From: Heliobacterium chlorum
GTDB taxonomy: Bacteria; Bacillota; Desulfitobacteriia; Heliobacteriales; Heliobacteriaceae
Reading direction: 5' to 3'
DNA length: 64,000 bases
Assembly (NCBI RefSeq): GCF_014502795.1
Contig: NZ_JACVHF010000017.1
Coordinates: forward strand, 1-64,000
The position numbers were made by a program, and so were the translations under genes. This document shows, piece by piece, positions 17,761 through 26,736 of this stretch. The stretch's first letter is position 1, and each line of letters begins with the position of its first letter. The notes under the pieces were generated by a model, which saw nothing but the letters and a program-made list of their open reading frames with translations, had not been told where the DNA came from and did not search any database.

Positions 17761-18042
17761 GTGAACTCAGTACAACCAGACATGAACCAAGCTACAGAGA
17801 AAGGCACCCAGGAAATCTCTCTGGAAGGGTTTCGATCCCTGATTGAACGTTTATTGGAACTAAGCAAGATTAGTCAGGAACAGGAGACAAATGGTTCTTT
17901 CGTCCATGACTTAACCGTGATGATGGAGACGGCATCCCTGGAACTGACGCTGTTGTATCTGAAAGAATATACGGAAGGCCGTCTCGACGAAAAATACCTT
18001 CTGAAAAAAGAGAAAGTGGCCCCTAACGAACCGAAACGATAA
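17761..18042 (+). CDS. Hypothetical helical protein (93 aa)
   Basis: I do not recognise it. It begins at GTG 17761 after GAGAGGAG (17745-17752). The sequence is almost entirely charged helix, with EGFRSLIERLLELSKISQEQ in the middle and a basic end KKEKVAPNEPKR. There are no cysteines, no signal and no membrane segment. A strong terminator follows at 18073. It faces another small unknown helical protein across that terminator. Confidence 0.55.
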   Translation: MNSVQPDMNQATEKGTQEISLEGFRSLIERLLELSKISQEQETNGSFVHDLTVMMETASLELTLLYLKEYTEGRLDEKYLLKKEKVAPNEPKR

Positions 18043-18072
18043 GGGACAAAAAATCTCGCCATAGTAAACAAA

Positions 18073-18107
18073 AAGCTTCCTTATCATTTTCCATGATAAG
18101 GAAGCTT
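18073..18107. terminator. Bidirectional hairpin terminator
   Basis: AAGCTTCCTTATCAT (18073-18087) pairs perfectly with ATGATAAGGAAGCTT (18093-18107), with A-rich and T-rich flanks. It serves the plus-strand gene before it and perhaps the minus-strand gene after it. Confidence 0.8.
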
Positions 18108-18162
18108 ATTAGTCGAATTCATATATTCCCATGGATACCCCTCAACCCCAAGTGTTACATAT

Positions 18163-18414
18163 TTAGGCCCCGTATTGGGTAGAGACTTCGGTTGATTCTT
18201 TGCGAAGTTTATCGATCGAAGCGGAAAACATCTTCAAATGCTCTTTTTGATCGGCCGTTGTGTATTGACCGGACTCCAGATCGAGCGTAGCGATTAATTT
18301 CGCGTAGAAGAGTTTATCCTCCAAAGACATACCCTTTCCACGGAAATACCGGTTCACCCGGGTTAACGTTTGAGTTTCTTCGTTCGTTTCGTGGACTTCT
18401 TTGATTGGGTTCAT
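18163..18414 (-). CDS. Hypothetical small helical protein (83 aa)
   Basis: It is not recognised. I choose ATG 18414, because AAGAGGTGAACGC lies just upstream; the longer frame from 18450 has no ribosome site. The product begins MNPIKEVHETNEETQ and has RYFRGKGMSLEDKLFYAKLI and ESGQYTTADQKEHLKMF. It is soluble and lacks cysteine. A single-gene unit by position. Confidence 0.55.
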   Translation of the reverse strand: MNPIKEVHETNEETQTLTRVNRYFRGKGMSLEDKLFYAKLIATLDLESGQYTTADQKEHLKMFSASIDKLRKESTEVSTQYGA

Positions 18415-18640
18415 AGTTGCGTTCACCTCTTTTTTACTATTTATATGCAATTAAAAGTGTATTGTGACAAGAATATAAAATAACTTACGCAATGTCAATA
18501 GGGAGAGGAAGTTTTTCAAATGAAATTAACAGGATAAGGCAGGATGACAGCCTGCGGAATCGAAGTAAATAAAAGAGATTTCTTTTGCATAAATGGAAAA
18601 AGTAATGGGGGTATCACTGAGTAGCGAGGAGGTTCGGTGA

Positions 18641-21274
18641 ATGGCAGAACAAGAAAAGCAAAACACAGCGGCCGATCGGGGGCAACCGTCTCAAAGGCAG
18701 GGTGTTCAAGAGGCAGCCGGAATGATTGAGCAACTAGTAGACAGGGCCCAGCGAGCATTAGAGCAGTTCCTTGATCTGAATCAGGAGCAAGTGGACCACA
18801 TCGTTCATGCCATGGCCATGGCCGGATTGGAACAGCGGATACCCCTGGCCAAAATGGCTATCGAAGAAACCCAGCGTGGCGTCTACGAAGACAAGATCAT
18901 CAAAAACACCTTTGCGACCGAATCGGTCTACCATAGCATCAAGTATCACAAAACCGTCGGCATCATCGGCGAGAATGAGTTTGACGATTATGAAGAAGTG
19001 GCCGAGCCGGTCGGCGTCATCGCCGCTTTAACACCGGTGACTAATCCCACATCGACAACCTTGTTCAAGGCGCTCATTGCGATGAAGACGCGAAACCCTG
19101 TCATCTTTGCCTTCCATCCTTCGGCCCAGCACTGTAGCGCCGCTGCCGCCCAGTTGGTACGAGAGGCAGCCGTCCGTGCCGGAGCTCCGGAGCACTGCAT
19201 CCAATGGATCGAAGATCCTTCGATTGAAGCGACAGACCGGCTAATGAAGCACCCTGGTGTCAATTTAATCCTAGCCACGGGCGGTGCCGGTATGGTACTG
19301 GCTGCCTACAGCTGCGGGAAGCCTGCCCTAGGTGTCGGACCGGGTAACGTACCTTGTTTCATCGAAAAGACGGCCAACTTGCGCCGCGCCGTAACCGATT
19401 TGATTCTGTCCAAGACGTTCGACAACGGCATGATCTGTGCTTCTGAGCAGGCTGTCATCGTAGACCGCACCATTGCCCGGGATTTTGAAGCTTACATGCG
19501 TGAGAACCGGTGCCACTTTCTCTCAGAGGATGAAGTGGCCCGTTTGGAAAGCATCGCCATCAATCCGGAAAAATGTGCGGTGAATGCGGACATCGTCGGC
19601 CAGCCGGCCCACCGCATCGCCCAAATGGCTGGCTTTTCCGTTCCTGTCGATACGAAGATTCTCTTAGCCCGGCTGGAAGGGGTCGGTCCTCAGTACCCCT
19701 TGTCCCGCGAAAAACTGAGTCCTGTCTTAGCCTACTACATCGTCGACGGAGCCGAAGAGGGGATCGACCGGGCGGAACAGATGGTTCGTTTCGGCGGTAT
19801 GGGCCATTCTGCTGTCATTCATTCGGAAGATCCGGAAGTCATTCATGCCTTTTCCCGGCGCATCAAGGCGGGCCGGCTGATCGTCAATGCACCAGCCAGT
19901 CAAGGCGCGATCGGTGAGATCTACAACGCCAATATGCCTTCGTTGACCTTAGGGTGCGGTACCTTCGGCGGCAACTCTACCTCATCGAACGTATCGGTCG
20001 TGAACCTGATCAATAAAAAAAGGGTGGCGAAGCGGCGAGAAAAAATGCAGTGGTTTAAAATTCCGGAACGAATCTATTTCCAATTCGGCGCTATCGAATA
20101 TCTGGAGAAAATGCCGGAGATTCACCGCGCCTTCATTGTGACAGATCCCGTCATGGTCAAACAAGGCTATGTGGACCGAGTGCTTTTTTACCTGCGCCGG
20201 CGTCAGAACTATGTGCACAGTGAGATTTTTGCCGATGTGGAACCGGATCCTTCTGTCGATACGGTCATGCGGGGCTGCCGTATGATGAACGATTTTCAGC
20301 CCGATGTGATCATCGCCCTCGGAGGCGGATCGGTCATGGATGCGGCTAAAGGTATGTGGCTCTTCTATGAGCATCCAGACACCGACTTTACCGCCTTGCG
20401 TCTTCGCTTCATGGATATCCGCAAGCGTGTCTATAAGTTTCCCAAACTCGGAGCCAAGGCCAGAATGGTCGCCGTGCCCACCACATCGGGAACTGGTTCG
20501 GAAGTCACCTCTTTTGCGGTCATCACCGATAAGGAGAGGAACATCAAATACCCGCTGGCTGATTACGAACTGACCCCCGATGTGGCTATCATCGACCCTG
20601 AATTTGTCATGACCGTGCCGCCGGCAGTGACGGCCGATACAGGAATAGATGTATTGACTCACGCTGTAGAGGCATACGTCTCTGTGCTCGCCTCGGATTA
20701 CACAGACGCGCTGGCTATCAAGGCGATTCAGATGGTCTTTGAGTACCTGCCTAGGGCTTTCCGTAACGGACAAGACAAGGAAGCCCGCGAAAAGATGCAC
20801 AACGCCTCCTGCATCGCCGGCATGGCCTTTACGAACGCTTTCCTCGGCGTCAATCACAGCTTGGCCCACCAGTTGGGCGGCCTCTTCCACATCCCCCATG
20901 GAAGGGCCAACGCCATCTTACTGCCGCACACCATCGCCTATAACGCCATGCGGCCGACGAAGTTCACCTCATTCCCCAACTATGAGTTCTACGTGGCGGA
21001 CCAACGCTATGCCGAAATCGCCCGCATGTGTGGCCTGCCAGCTGGCACCGTCGAGGAAGGGGTACAATCGCTCATTAATGCTGTTCGCCGCCTGATGCAG
21101 GCATTGCAGATGCCTTTGACGATCGCCGACTGCGGCATCGATCGCCACCGTTTCATGAGCCTCGTACCGGAGATCGCCGAACGGGCTTTCGATGACCAGA
21201 CGACGACGGCGAACCCACGCATGCCATTAGTTAATGAACTACAGCAGATACTGATCAATGCTTATGGGGAGTAG
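18641..21274 (+). CDS. adhE: Bifunctional aldehyde/alcohol dehydrogenase AdhE
   Basis: This 877-residue AdhE has both usual halves. The N-terminal acetaldehyde dehydrogenase (to about 455) has the catalytic cysteine in FDNGMICASEQ (Cys266) and LGVGPGNVP. The C-terminal iron-dependent alcohol dehydrogenase has ALGGGSVMDAAKGMW, VPTTSGTGSEVT and the metal-binding histidines in NHSLAHQLGG and IPHGRANAILLPHTIAYN. It converts acetyl-CoA to ethanol through acetaldehyde using two NADH, a redox sink in anaerobes. Length and motif order are complete. It is a single gene ending in a strong terminator. Confidence 0.97.
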   Translation: MAEQEKQNTAADRGQPSQRQGVQEAAGMIEQLVDRAQRALEQFLDLNQEQVDHIVHAMAMAGLEQRIPLAKMAIEETQRGVYEDKIIKNTFATESVYHSIKYHKTVGIIGENEFDDYEEVAEPVGVIAALTPVTNPTSTTLFKALIAMKTRNPVIFAFHPSAQHCSAAAAQLVREAAVRAGAPEHCIQWIEDPSIEATDRLMKHPGVNLILATGGAGMVLAAYSCGKPALGVGPGNVPCFIEKTANLRRAVTDLILSKTFDNGMICASEQAVIVDRTIARDFEAYMRENRCHFLSEDEVARLESIAINPEKCAVNADIVGQPAHRIAQMAGFSVPVDTKILLARLEGVGPQYPLSREKLSPVLAYYIVDGAEEGIDRAEQMVRFGGMGHSAVIHSEDPEVIHAFSRRIKAGRLIVNAPASQGAIGEIYNANMPSLTLGCGTFGGNSTSSNVSVVNLINKKRVAKRREKMQWFKIPERIYFQFGAIEYLEKMPEIHRAFIVTDPVMVKQGYVDRVLFYLRRRQNYVHSEIFADVEPDPSVDTVMRGCRMMNDFQPDVIIALGGGSVMDAAKGMWLFYEHPDTDFTALRLRFMDIRKRVYKFPKLGAKARMVAVPTTSGTGSEVTSFAVITDKERNIKYPLADYELTPDVAIIDPEFVMTVPPAVTADTGIDVLTHAVEAYVSVLASDYTDALAIKAIQMVFEYLPRAFRNGQDKEAREKMHNASCIAGMAFTNAFLGVNHSLAHQLGGLFHIPHGRANAILLPHTIAYNAMRPTKFTSFPNYEFYVADQRYAEIARMCGLPAGTVEEGVQSLINAVRRLMQALQMPLTIADCGIDRHRFMSLVPEIAERAFDDQTTTANPRMPLVNELQQILINAYGE

Positions 21275-21323
21275 ATTCAGATAGAACACAGGTTGGTTTG
21301 GGGTAAAAACTCGTTGACGAGTT

Positions 21324-21372
21324 AAAAAGGACCTCCGTCTGTTCCACATGGAAATGACGGAGGTCCTTCTTT
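21324..21372. terminator. Bidirectional rho-independent terminator
   Basis: AAGGACCTCCGTC pairs with GACGGAGGTCCTT around a 16-base loop, with A-run upstream and CTTT downstream. It lies between convergent adhE and the P-type ATPase gene. Confidence 0.85.
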
Positions 21373-23770
21373 AGCTGCGAGTTTTTAAAAGCCGCAAACT
21401 ATTCAATGTGACCAGGATCGATGCGCCCATGTCGGCAAAGATAGCCAACCAGAGCGTGAGCCAACCGGGGAACACGGCGAGCAGGGCCAGTGCCTTCAGC
21501 CCGAGGGCGAAAGCGATGTTCTGGCGAATGATTCCCATTGCATCACGGCTTAAACGAATGGTAAAGGGAAGTTTACTGAGGTCATCGGCCATCAGCACGA
21601 TGTCGGCCGTCTCCATGGCTGTGTCCGTGCCGGCACCGCCCATAGCGATCCCCACGGTGGAAAGCGCAAGGGCTGGTGCATCATTGATTCCGTCACCGAC
21701 CATGGCCACTTTGCCGTATTTGTTCAACAGTTCCTCCATGGCTTTGACTTTATCCTGCGGCAAGAGATCGGCGTGGTAATCGTCGACACCGACTTGTGCA
21801 GCAATCGCGTTCGCTGTTAGCTCGTTATCTCCGGTCAACATGATCGTCTTCCCTAAACCAGCATCTTTTAAGGCGCGGATGGAAGAAGCACTTGTCTCTC
21901 GAAGTTCATCAGCGACGGCGATCACGCCGAGGAAAGACGTCTCCGTACCGACGATCATGGCTGTTTTACCGTCCCCTTGCAGACGGGTGACCGATTTGGT
22001 TACAGGTTCTGTCTGGATACCGAGTTCGGTGAAAAGGCGAACATTGCCGATGAAGACCATTTGACCTTTTATCGCCCCTTGTGCGCCGCGACCGGGGAGG
22101 GCACGGAATTGTTCTACCGGGTGAATCGCTAACCCTTGTTGTTTGGCGGCGGCGACGATCGCTTTCGCTAGCGGATGTTCGGAACGATCCTCCAGACTGG
22201 CCGCGATCTCCAGCAGTTCCAAGGGGGTCGTATTTCCGAAGGCGATGATATCGGTAACCGAAGGTACCCCTTGGGTCAGCGTACCTGTCTTATCAAAAGC
22301 GATGGCTGCCAGGGAGCCTGCTTCCTCCAGATGAAGACCGCCTTTGATCAATACGCCCTTTTTGGCAGCCGTGCTGATGGCGCTGACCATAGCTACTGGT
22401 GTGGAGACGACGAGAGCACAAGGGCAGGAGATAACCAGCAAGGCCAGTCCGCGATAAATCCAGGGACCCCAGTCAAAGCCCAGAAAGAGCGGCGGGAGAA
22501 GGGCGATACTTGCGGCGAGAACCATGACGATAGGCGTATATACGGCAGCAAAACGTTCAATGAAGGCTTGAGAAGGGGCTCGCTTTCCTTGGGCTTCTTC
22601 GACCATGTGGATGATTTTGGCGATCGTTGTGTCTTCGACCCGCGTCGTTACAGAGACTTCAAGGTAACCATAGGTGTTTAAGGTTCCGGCGAAAACGCTC
22701 TCGCCAGGGCCTTTTTCGAGAGGGACCGATTCACCTGTGATAGCGGCCTGATTGACGGCTGATTCACCGGTGAGAATTAGGCCGTCCATGGCGATCTTTT
22801 CGCCGGGACGAATGATCATTATATCACCGATGAGGATCTCTTCGACGGGGATTTCCACTTCGTCATCGCCGCGGCGAATGCGGGCTTTTTTCGGTGCGAT
22901 ATCCATCAACTGGCGGATGGAGTGTCGAGCCCGATCCATCGTCCAGAACTCCAGCATCTCAGAAACGGAGAAGAGAAAGGCGACGGAAGCAGCTTCTTCC
23001 CATTTGCCAATGGCAATGGCGCCGAGGACGGCTACGCTCATCAGCACACTGCTGTTGAATTTTCCACGGGGCAAGGCAAAAGCCGCTTTGCGGAAGTTGC
23101 CCCAGCCGCCGAGGAGAGTGGCTGTTAAATATAGTGAAATAAAAAGAGAAAAGGGCATGGTAAGTGTTTCAGAGATGTAAGCCATCACGAGCGCTACACC
23201 TGAGGCCGCCATCCGGACTCGCTCCCAAGGGACTGGTTTTTTCTGTAAAGTCTCCCCTGTGGATGATTCGATAGGGAGGCCCCCCTGTAAAGGTCCCTGT
23301 GCATCTGCTCCGATTAAAGCGGGGCCGCTGACAATGTGGATTTGATAGTTTTCCGCTCGCCCTAGTTGTTGAATCGCTTCTATGTCAATGGTTCCGTCCA
23401 GAGTCATTTTTCCGGTCATCGTATTTAGGGACGCCGATGTAATCCCAGGAAGGCTGGCGACCCGCCGTTCGAATTTTGAGGCACAGTCAAGGCAGCAGAT
23501 GCCGTCGACGGAGAGTACAGTCTTCGAGGCTGCAGCCGGCTTTTCAATCGGGTGGACCCGATAATTTTCTTCCTTGCCCAATCGGCGAATGGCTGGCAAG
23601 TCCACATTGCCTACTACGGTCAGCTTCCCTGTCATCGGGTTAAGAGTTGACTTGATCACACCGGGAAGGGAAGCGACGCTTTTTTCGAACTTGGCGGCGC
23701 AATCGAGACAGCAGATCCCGTCAATTTGAAAGAGGGTTGTATCGGAACAGAACTCCAATCGTTCTGACAT
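21371..23770 (-). CDS. cadA: Zn2+/Cd2+/Pb2+-exporting P1B-type ATPase
   Basis: The 799-residue heavy-metal ATPase begins with two metal-binding domains, each with ICCLDCA(A/S)KFE rather than the common GMTC form. The core has TGESVPLEKGPGESVFAGT, the CPC membrane motif in SCPCALVVSTPVAM, DKTGTLT (phosphorylated Asp) and MVGDGINDAPAL. The last helices carry LKALALLAVFPG with a lysine and ADMGASILVTLNSLR with an aspartate, the pair typical of Zn/Cd/Pb exporters rather than copper pumps. A promoter and ArsR-type dyad lie just upstream, so metal-induced expression is likely. No ArsR or CadC gene is adjacent. Confidence 0.92.
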   Translation of the reverse strand: MSERLEFCSDTTLFQIDGICCLDCAAKFEKSVASLPGVIKSTLNPMTGKLTVVGNVDLPAIRRLGKEENYRVHPIEKPAAASKTVLSVDGICCLDCASKFERRVASLPGITSASLNTMTGKMTLDGTIDIEAIQQLGRAENYQIHIVSGPALIGADAQGPLQGGLPIESSTGETLQKKPVPWERVRMAASGVALVMAYISETLTMPFSLFISLYLTATLLGGWGNFRKAAFALPRGKFNSSVLMSVAVLGAIAIGKWEEAASVAFLFSVSEMLEFWTMDRARHSIRQLMDIAPKKARIRRGDDEVEIPVEEILIGDIMIIRPGEKIAMDGLILTGESAVNQAAITGESVPLEKGPGESVFAGTLNTYGYLEVSVTTRVEDTTIAKIIHMVEEAQGKRAPSQAFIERFAAVYTPIVMVLAASIALLPPLFLGFDWGPWIYRGLALLVISCPCALVVSTPVAMVSAISTAAKKGVLIKGGLHLEEAGSLAAIAFDKTGTLTQGVPSVTDIIAFGNTTPLELLEIAASLEDRSEHPLAKAIVAAAKQQGLAIHPVEQFRALPGRGAQGAIKGQMVFIGNVRLFTELGIQTEPVTKSVTRLQGDGKTAMIVGTETSFLGVIAVADELRETSASSIRALKDAGLGKTIMLTGDNELTANAIAAQVGVDDYHADLLPQDKVKAMEELLNKYGKVAMVGDGINDAPALALSTVGIAMGGAGTDTAMETADIVLMADDLSKLPFTIRLSRDAMGIIRQNIAFALGLKALALLAVFPGWLTLWLAIFADMGASILVTLNSLRLLKTRS

Positions 23771-23804
23771 GGGTTTTCACTTCCCTTCGCTTTTTCACAA
23801 TAAC

Positions 23805-23824
23805 ATATGAATACATGTTCATAT
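23805..23824 (-). promoter_or_regulatory. ArsR/CadC-type operator of cadA
   Basis: ATATGAA (23805-23811) and TTCATAT (23818-23824) form a perfect 7-bp dyad around six bases. This resembles the TGAA...TTCA operators of ArsR/SmtB repressors. On the minus strand it lies directly after the -10 box, so a bound repressor would cover the transcription start. Confidence 0.65.
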
Positions 23825-23826
23825 AT

Positions 23827-23855
23827 ATCGTATGTCCAGCAGGGAGTGAAGTCAA
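23827..23855 (-). promoter_or_regulatory. SigmaA promoter of cadA
   Basis: On the minus strand TTGACT (23855-23850) and TACGAT (23832-23827) are separated by 17 bases. The start point would fall inside the operator dyad. The spacing is normal, not the 19 bases of MerR-type promoters. Confidence 0.65.
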
Positions 23856-24142
23856 TAGAAAACTATACCAACAATTTACGGCCTTATGACCTTGATGGTT
23901 CACAACTCCGTTAGCTGGGATAAGTGATTGTTTTACGTCAAGATAGAGAGCAATTGAGAGAGAATCAAAGATGAGCGCACCAAGAGGCCTCCATAGGCTA
24001 TACCAAGGCTTGGAAAGTCTGGGGGTCGGTTTGCCAGGTCCTATCCCTTGCACTATGATAAACTTTGTTGCCAAGAAACAGGGGCAGGACCTTCGCAGTG
24101 TCCTTTTCAACTTGATTTAGCGTAAGGGAGAGATGGAGAAGG

Positions 24143-25948
24143 ATGCAGCGAAACTTTCCGGCATGGGGAAAACTTCAATTCACCGGTCGGATGGCCGGGT
24201 ACTCGATGGAAAAGCTGCGTAAAGATTTGGTGGCCGGCATCACCGTCGGCATGGTAGCGATTCCGCTGGCTTTGGCTTTTGCCATCGCATCGGGAGCTAC
24301 ACCGGAGCAGGGGATTTATACGGCAGTTATCGCCGGGGCCTTGATCGCCCTTTTCGGCGGTTCCCATGTTCAAATCGGCGGACCTACCGGCGCATTTGTA
24401 CCGCTTTTGTTTTCTATCATGATGACCTACGGCTACGATAATCTGCTGATCGCCGGGATGCTGGCCGGACTCTTTCTCATCTTTATGGGCTTAACCGGCA
24501 TGGGGGCCTTGATCAAGTTCATTCCGCGCCCGGTCACGGTCGGTTTTACGGCGGGGATCGCCGTGATCATCTTTTTCGGACAAGTGGATACCTTTCTCGG
24601 CCTCCAAGGCGTCGTAAAACATAAAGACTTTATCGACAACGTCATTGAACTATCAAAGCACGTAGATACTGTCCAGTGGTCTAGCATTACCGTGGCGCTA
24701 GTCTGCCTAGTCTGTTTGCTCTTCTCGCACAAAATCGTGCCTGCTGTGCCTGGACCTCTGGTTGGTATCGTCGTATCGACGATTTTTGCTCATGTTGTCT
24801 TCGGCGGAAACGTGGAGACGATCGGTTCCAAGTTCGGCCAACTCTCTGGCGGCCTGCCTGCCTTTCATTGGCCCCATGTCACCCTGGATCAAATACAGAA
24901 CATGGTCGGTCCTGCCTTGACGATCGCTGCGTTAGGCAGCATTGAATCGCTGCTTTCCTGTGTTGTCGCCGACGGTATGACCGGCAAACGTCACGACAGT
25001 AACCGCGAACTGATCGGACAGGGGATTGCCAACCTGGTGACGCCCCTCTTCGGGGGAATTCCGGCTACCGGAGCCATCGCCCGGACGGCGACGAATATCC
25101 GCAGCGGCGGTGCTACGCCTGTGGCTGCCCTCGTTCATTCCTTGACGGTCTTTCTTCTGATCTTAGTTTTCGCTCCCTTCGTCGCTCAGGTTCCACTCGT
25201 CAGCATGTCGCCGATCTTGATGCGTGTGGCCTGGAACATGAGTGACCGGAAGGAGTTCCTTCACCTTTTGCGTACCACTCGTAGTGACATGGCCGTCTTA
25301 ATCGTCACCTTTGCCTTGACCGTAATTTTTGATCTCACTATTGCGGTCGGAATCGGGATGATCATCGCGGCAGCCTTGTTTATCAATGGAATGAGCGAGA
25401 GCCTGGCCATCCGCAAGGTTCTCCCGGAGGGACCTGACGAAAAATTGGCTCCTGAAGCGGTGACGCCAATCCATGACTGTCCACAGATCGCGATCTACAC
25501 GATCGATGGGGCACTTTTCTTCGGTGCCGCTGCGATCTTTGAAAAGACTTTAACCGAGTCCATTCAATCGAAACCCAAGGTGCTCATCTTGCGCATGGGT
25601 CATGTACCCATGATGGATGCCACAGGAGAGATGGTGTTAGAGGATATCGTACACAACTTCCGTAAACGGGGAGGACGGATCCTGATCTCCGGGATCATGC
25701 CTCAACCGGAAGAATTGCTGCGAAAATCGGGCCTTTACGACAGTATCGGTGAAGAGCATTTCTTCAAGCGAACCGGTGCGGCCATCACCTCTGCGTTAAA
25801 CCATATCGATCGCCATCGATGTGTTGGCTGTCCGCACAATGCCTTTTACGAATGCAGCCAGCTTTCGCAAGCGGAAAGTGGCATTAAGAAAGGTACTATT
25901 CAGACGGAGCAGCCTGTAAATTCCACTTTAGTACAAGAAAAAGCATGA
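24143..25948 (+). CDS. sulP: SulP-family inorganic anion transporter with STAS domain
   Basis: The 601-residue SulP transporter has VAGITVGMVAIPLALAFAIA near residue 30, GGSHVQIGGPTGAFVPLL near 75 and about ten further hydrophobic helices. A C-terminal STAS domain covers about 430-560. SulP proteins move sulfate, bicarbonate or other anions. After the STAS domain there is an unusual tail, HRCVGCPHNAFYECSQL, with three cysteines that could bind metal or respond to redox state. The sequence does not settle the substrate; no cysteine-synthesis or carbonic anhydrase gene is adjacent. Confidence 0.9.
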   Translation: MQRNFPAWGKLQFTGRMAGYSMEKLRKDLVAGITVGMVAIPLALAFAIASGATPEQGIYTAVIAGALIALFGGSHVQIGGPTGAFVPLLFSIMMTYGYDNLLIAGMLAGLFLIFMGLTGMGALIKFIPRPVTVGFTAGIAVIIFFGQVDTFLGLQGVVKHKDFIDNVIELSKHVDTVQWSSITVALVCLVCLLFSHKIVPAVPGPLVGIVVSTIFAHVVFGGNVETIGSKFGQLSGGLPAFHWPHVTLDQIQNMVGPALTIAALGSIESLLSCVVADGMTGKRHDSNRELIGQGIANLVTPLFGGIPATGAIARTATNIRSGGATPVAALVHSLTVFLLILVFAPFVAQVPLVSMSPILMRVAWNMSDRKEFLHLLRTTRSDMAVLIVTFALTVIFDLTIAVGIGMIIAAALFINGMSESLAIRKVLPEGPDEKLAPEAVTPIHDCPQIAIYTIDGALFFGAAAIFEKTLTESIQSKPKVLILRMGHVPMMDATGEMVLEDIVHNFRKRGGRILISGIMPQPEELLRKSGLYDSIGEEHFFKRTGAAITSALNHIDRHRCVGCPHNAFYECSQLSQAESGIKKGTIQTEQPVNSTLVQEKA

Positions 25949-25984
25949 GCTCCTTGCAAGACTGTGCAGGAACGGTTTTGAATA

Positions 25985-26019
25985 GAAAAAAGGCTGCCGA
26001 AATGCCGGCAGTCTTTTTC
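25985..26019 (+). terminator. Rho-independent terminator
   Basis: GGCTGCCG pairs with CGGCAGTC (one mismatch) and is followed by TTTTT. It ends the SulP gene. Confidence 0.8.
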
Positions 26020-26142
26020 CCATTTAAAAAACAGGAATATGAAACTTGAAATAGAAATTTTGAATAGTAGTGTCCAATTTACGTGATGACGAATACAGAA
26101 AAAGCAGTTGCTTTAATACATGCTTAATTGAGGTGAACATAC

Positions 26143-26604
26143 ATGAATACGAGACTGTTGACGCGGACAGCGGTGTTGATCGCATTAGCCCTTGTGTTGC
26201 AACAAATCAAAGTTCAATGGATCGCAGGGCCGGCTGTCAATGCCCTTTTGATCATCGCTACAGGCTACAATGGGCTGTTGGGCGGAATTCTTCTCGGCTC
26301 CTTGACGCCGGTCTTAGCTTTTCTCATAGGGATTATGCCCCTCGCCATCGTTTTACCGGTTATCGCTGTGGGAAATATCCTGTTTTGTACCGTCTTTTAT
26401 ACGTTGAGGAAAAAAAGCGACTGGCTCGGTCTCGCTGCGGGTGCTCTATTAAAGTTTTCTTTTATGGCGTTGGCAGTCAATTACGTCATCCAGGTACGGC
26501 CTGCAGTGGCGAATGCTCTTTCCTTACCTCAACTGTTTACCGCGATCACCGGTGGATTCGTGGGAATAGTCCTGTTACGATACTTGAAACGAGAGGCCTT
26601 GTAA
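26143..26604 (+). CDS. ECF transporter S component, substrate unknown
   Basis: A 153-residue membrane protein with about five helices. The start RTAVLIALALVLQQIKVQ and the GYNGLLGGILLGSLTPVLAF segment are typical of S components of energy-coupling factor transporters. No ATPase or EcfT gene is adjacent, so it is a stand-alone S component that would borrow a shared module, perhaps the fused one at 5016. No riboswitch is visible upstream to suggest the vitamin. Start at ATG 26143 follows GAGGTGAAC. Confidence 0.75.
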   Translation: MNTRLLTRTAVLIALALVLQQIKVQWIAGPAVNALLIIATGYNGLLGGILLGSLTPVLAFLIGIMPLAIVLPVIAVGNILFCTVFYTLRKKSDWLGLAAGALLKFSFMALAVNYVIQVRPAVANALSLPQLFTAITGGFVGIVLLRYLKREAL

Positions 26605-26616
26605 GGGGCCTTTTTC
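26592..26616 (+). terminator. Short terminator overlapping a stop codon
   Basis: AGGCC (26594-26598) pairs with GGCCT (26607-26611), followed by TTTT. The stem is short, so the call is moderate. Confidence 0.45.
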
Positions 26617-26736
26617 ACTTGCAATTAATATCATTTTAATAGATTTTTCTAGAGTAAAAGGAAAATGCTCTCTTTTGTCAAAGAAGATGTTAAGAGTGAC
26701 TCACTGGGATCGGGCGGCAATATCGGAGGTATCATG

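Larger units (their letters stand above)
23771..24142. other. Divergent intergenic region between cadA and sulP
   Basis: It contains the cadA operator and promoter (23805-23855). The rest, to 24142, is spacer with no supported gene. The SulP gene has GGAGAAGG directly upstream of its ATG, but no clear promoter could be fixed. Confidence 0.5.

Noticed and set aside
18455-18480. Possible Rex operator ahead of adhE
   Set aside because: Only one half-site (TTGTGA) is present; the second TCACAA half is missing.
23721-24110. 129-codon minus-strand frame upstream of cadA
   Set aside because: It overlaps the start, operator and promoter of cadA and has no ribosome site.
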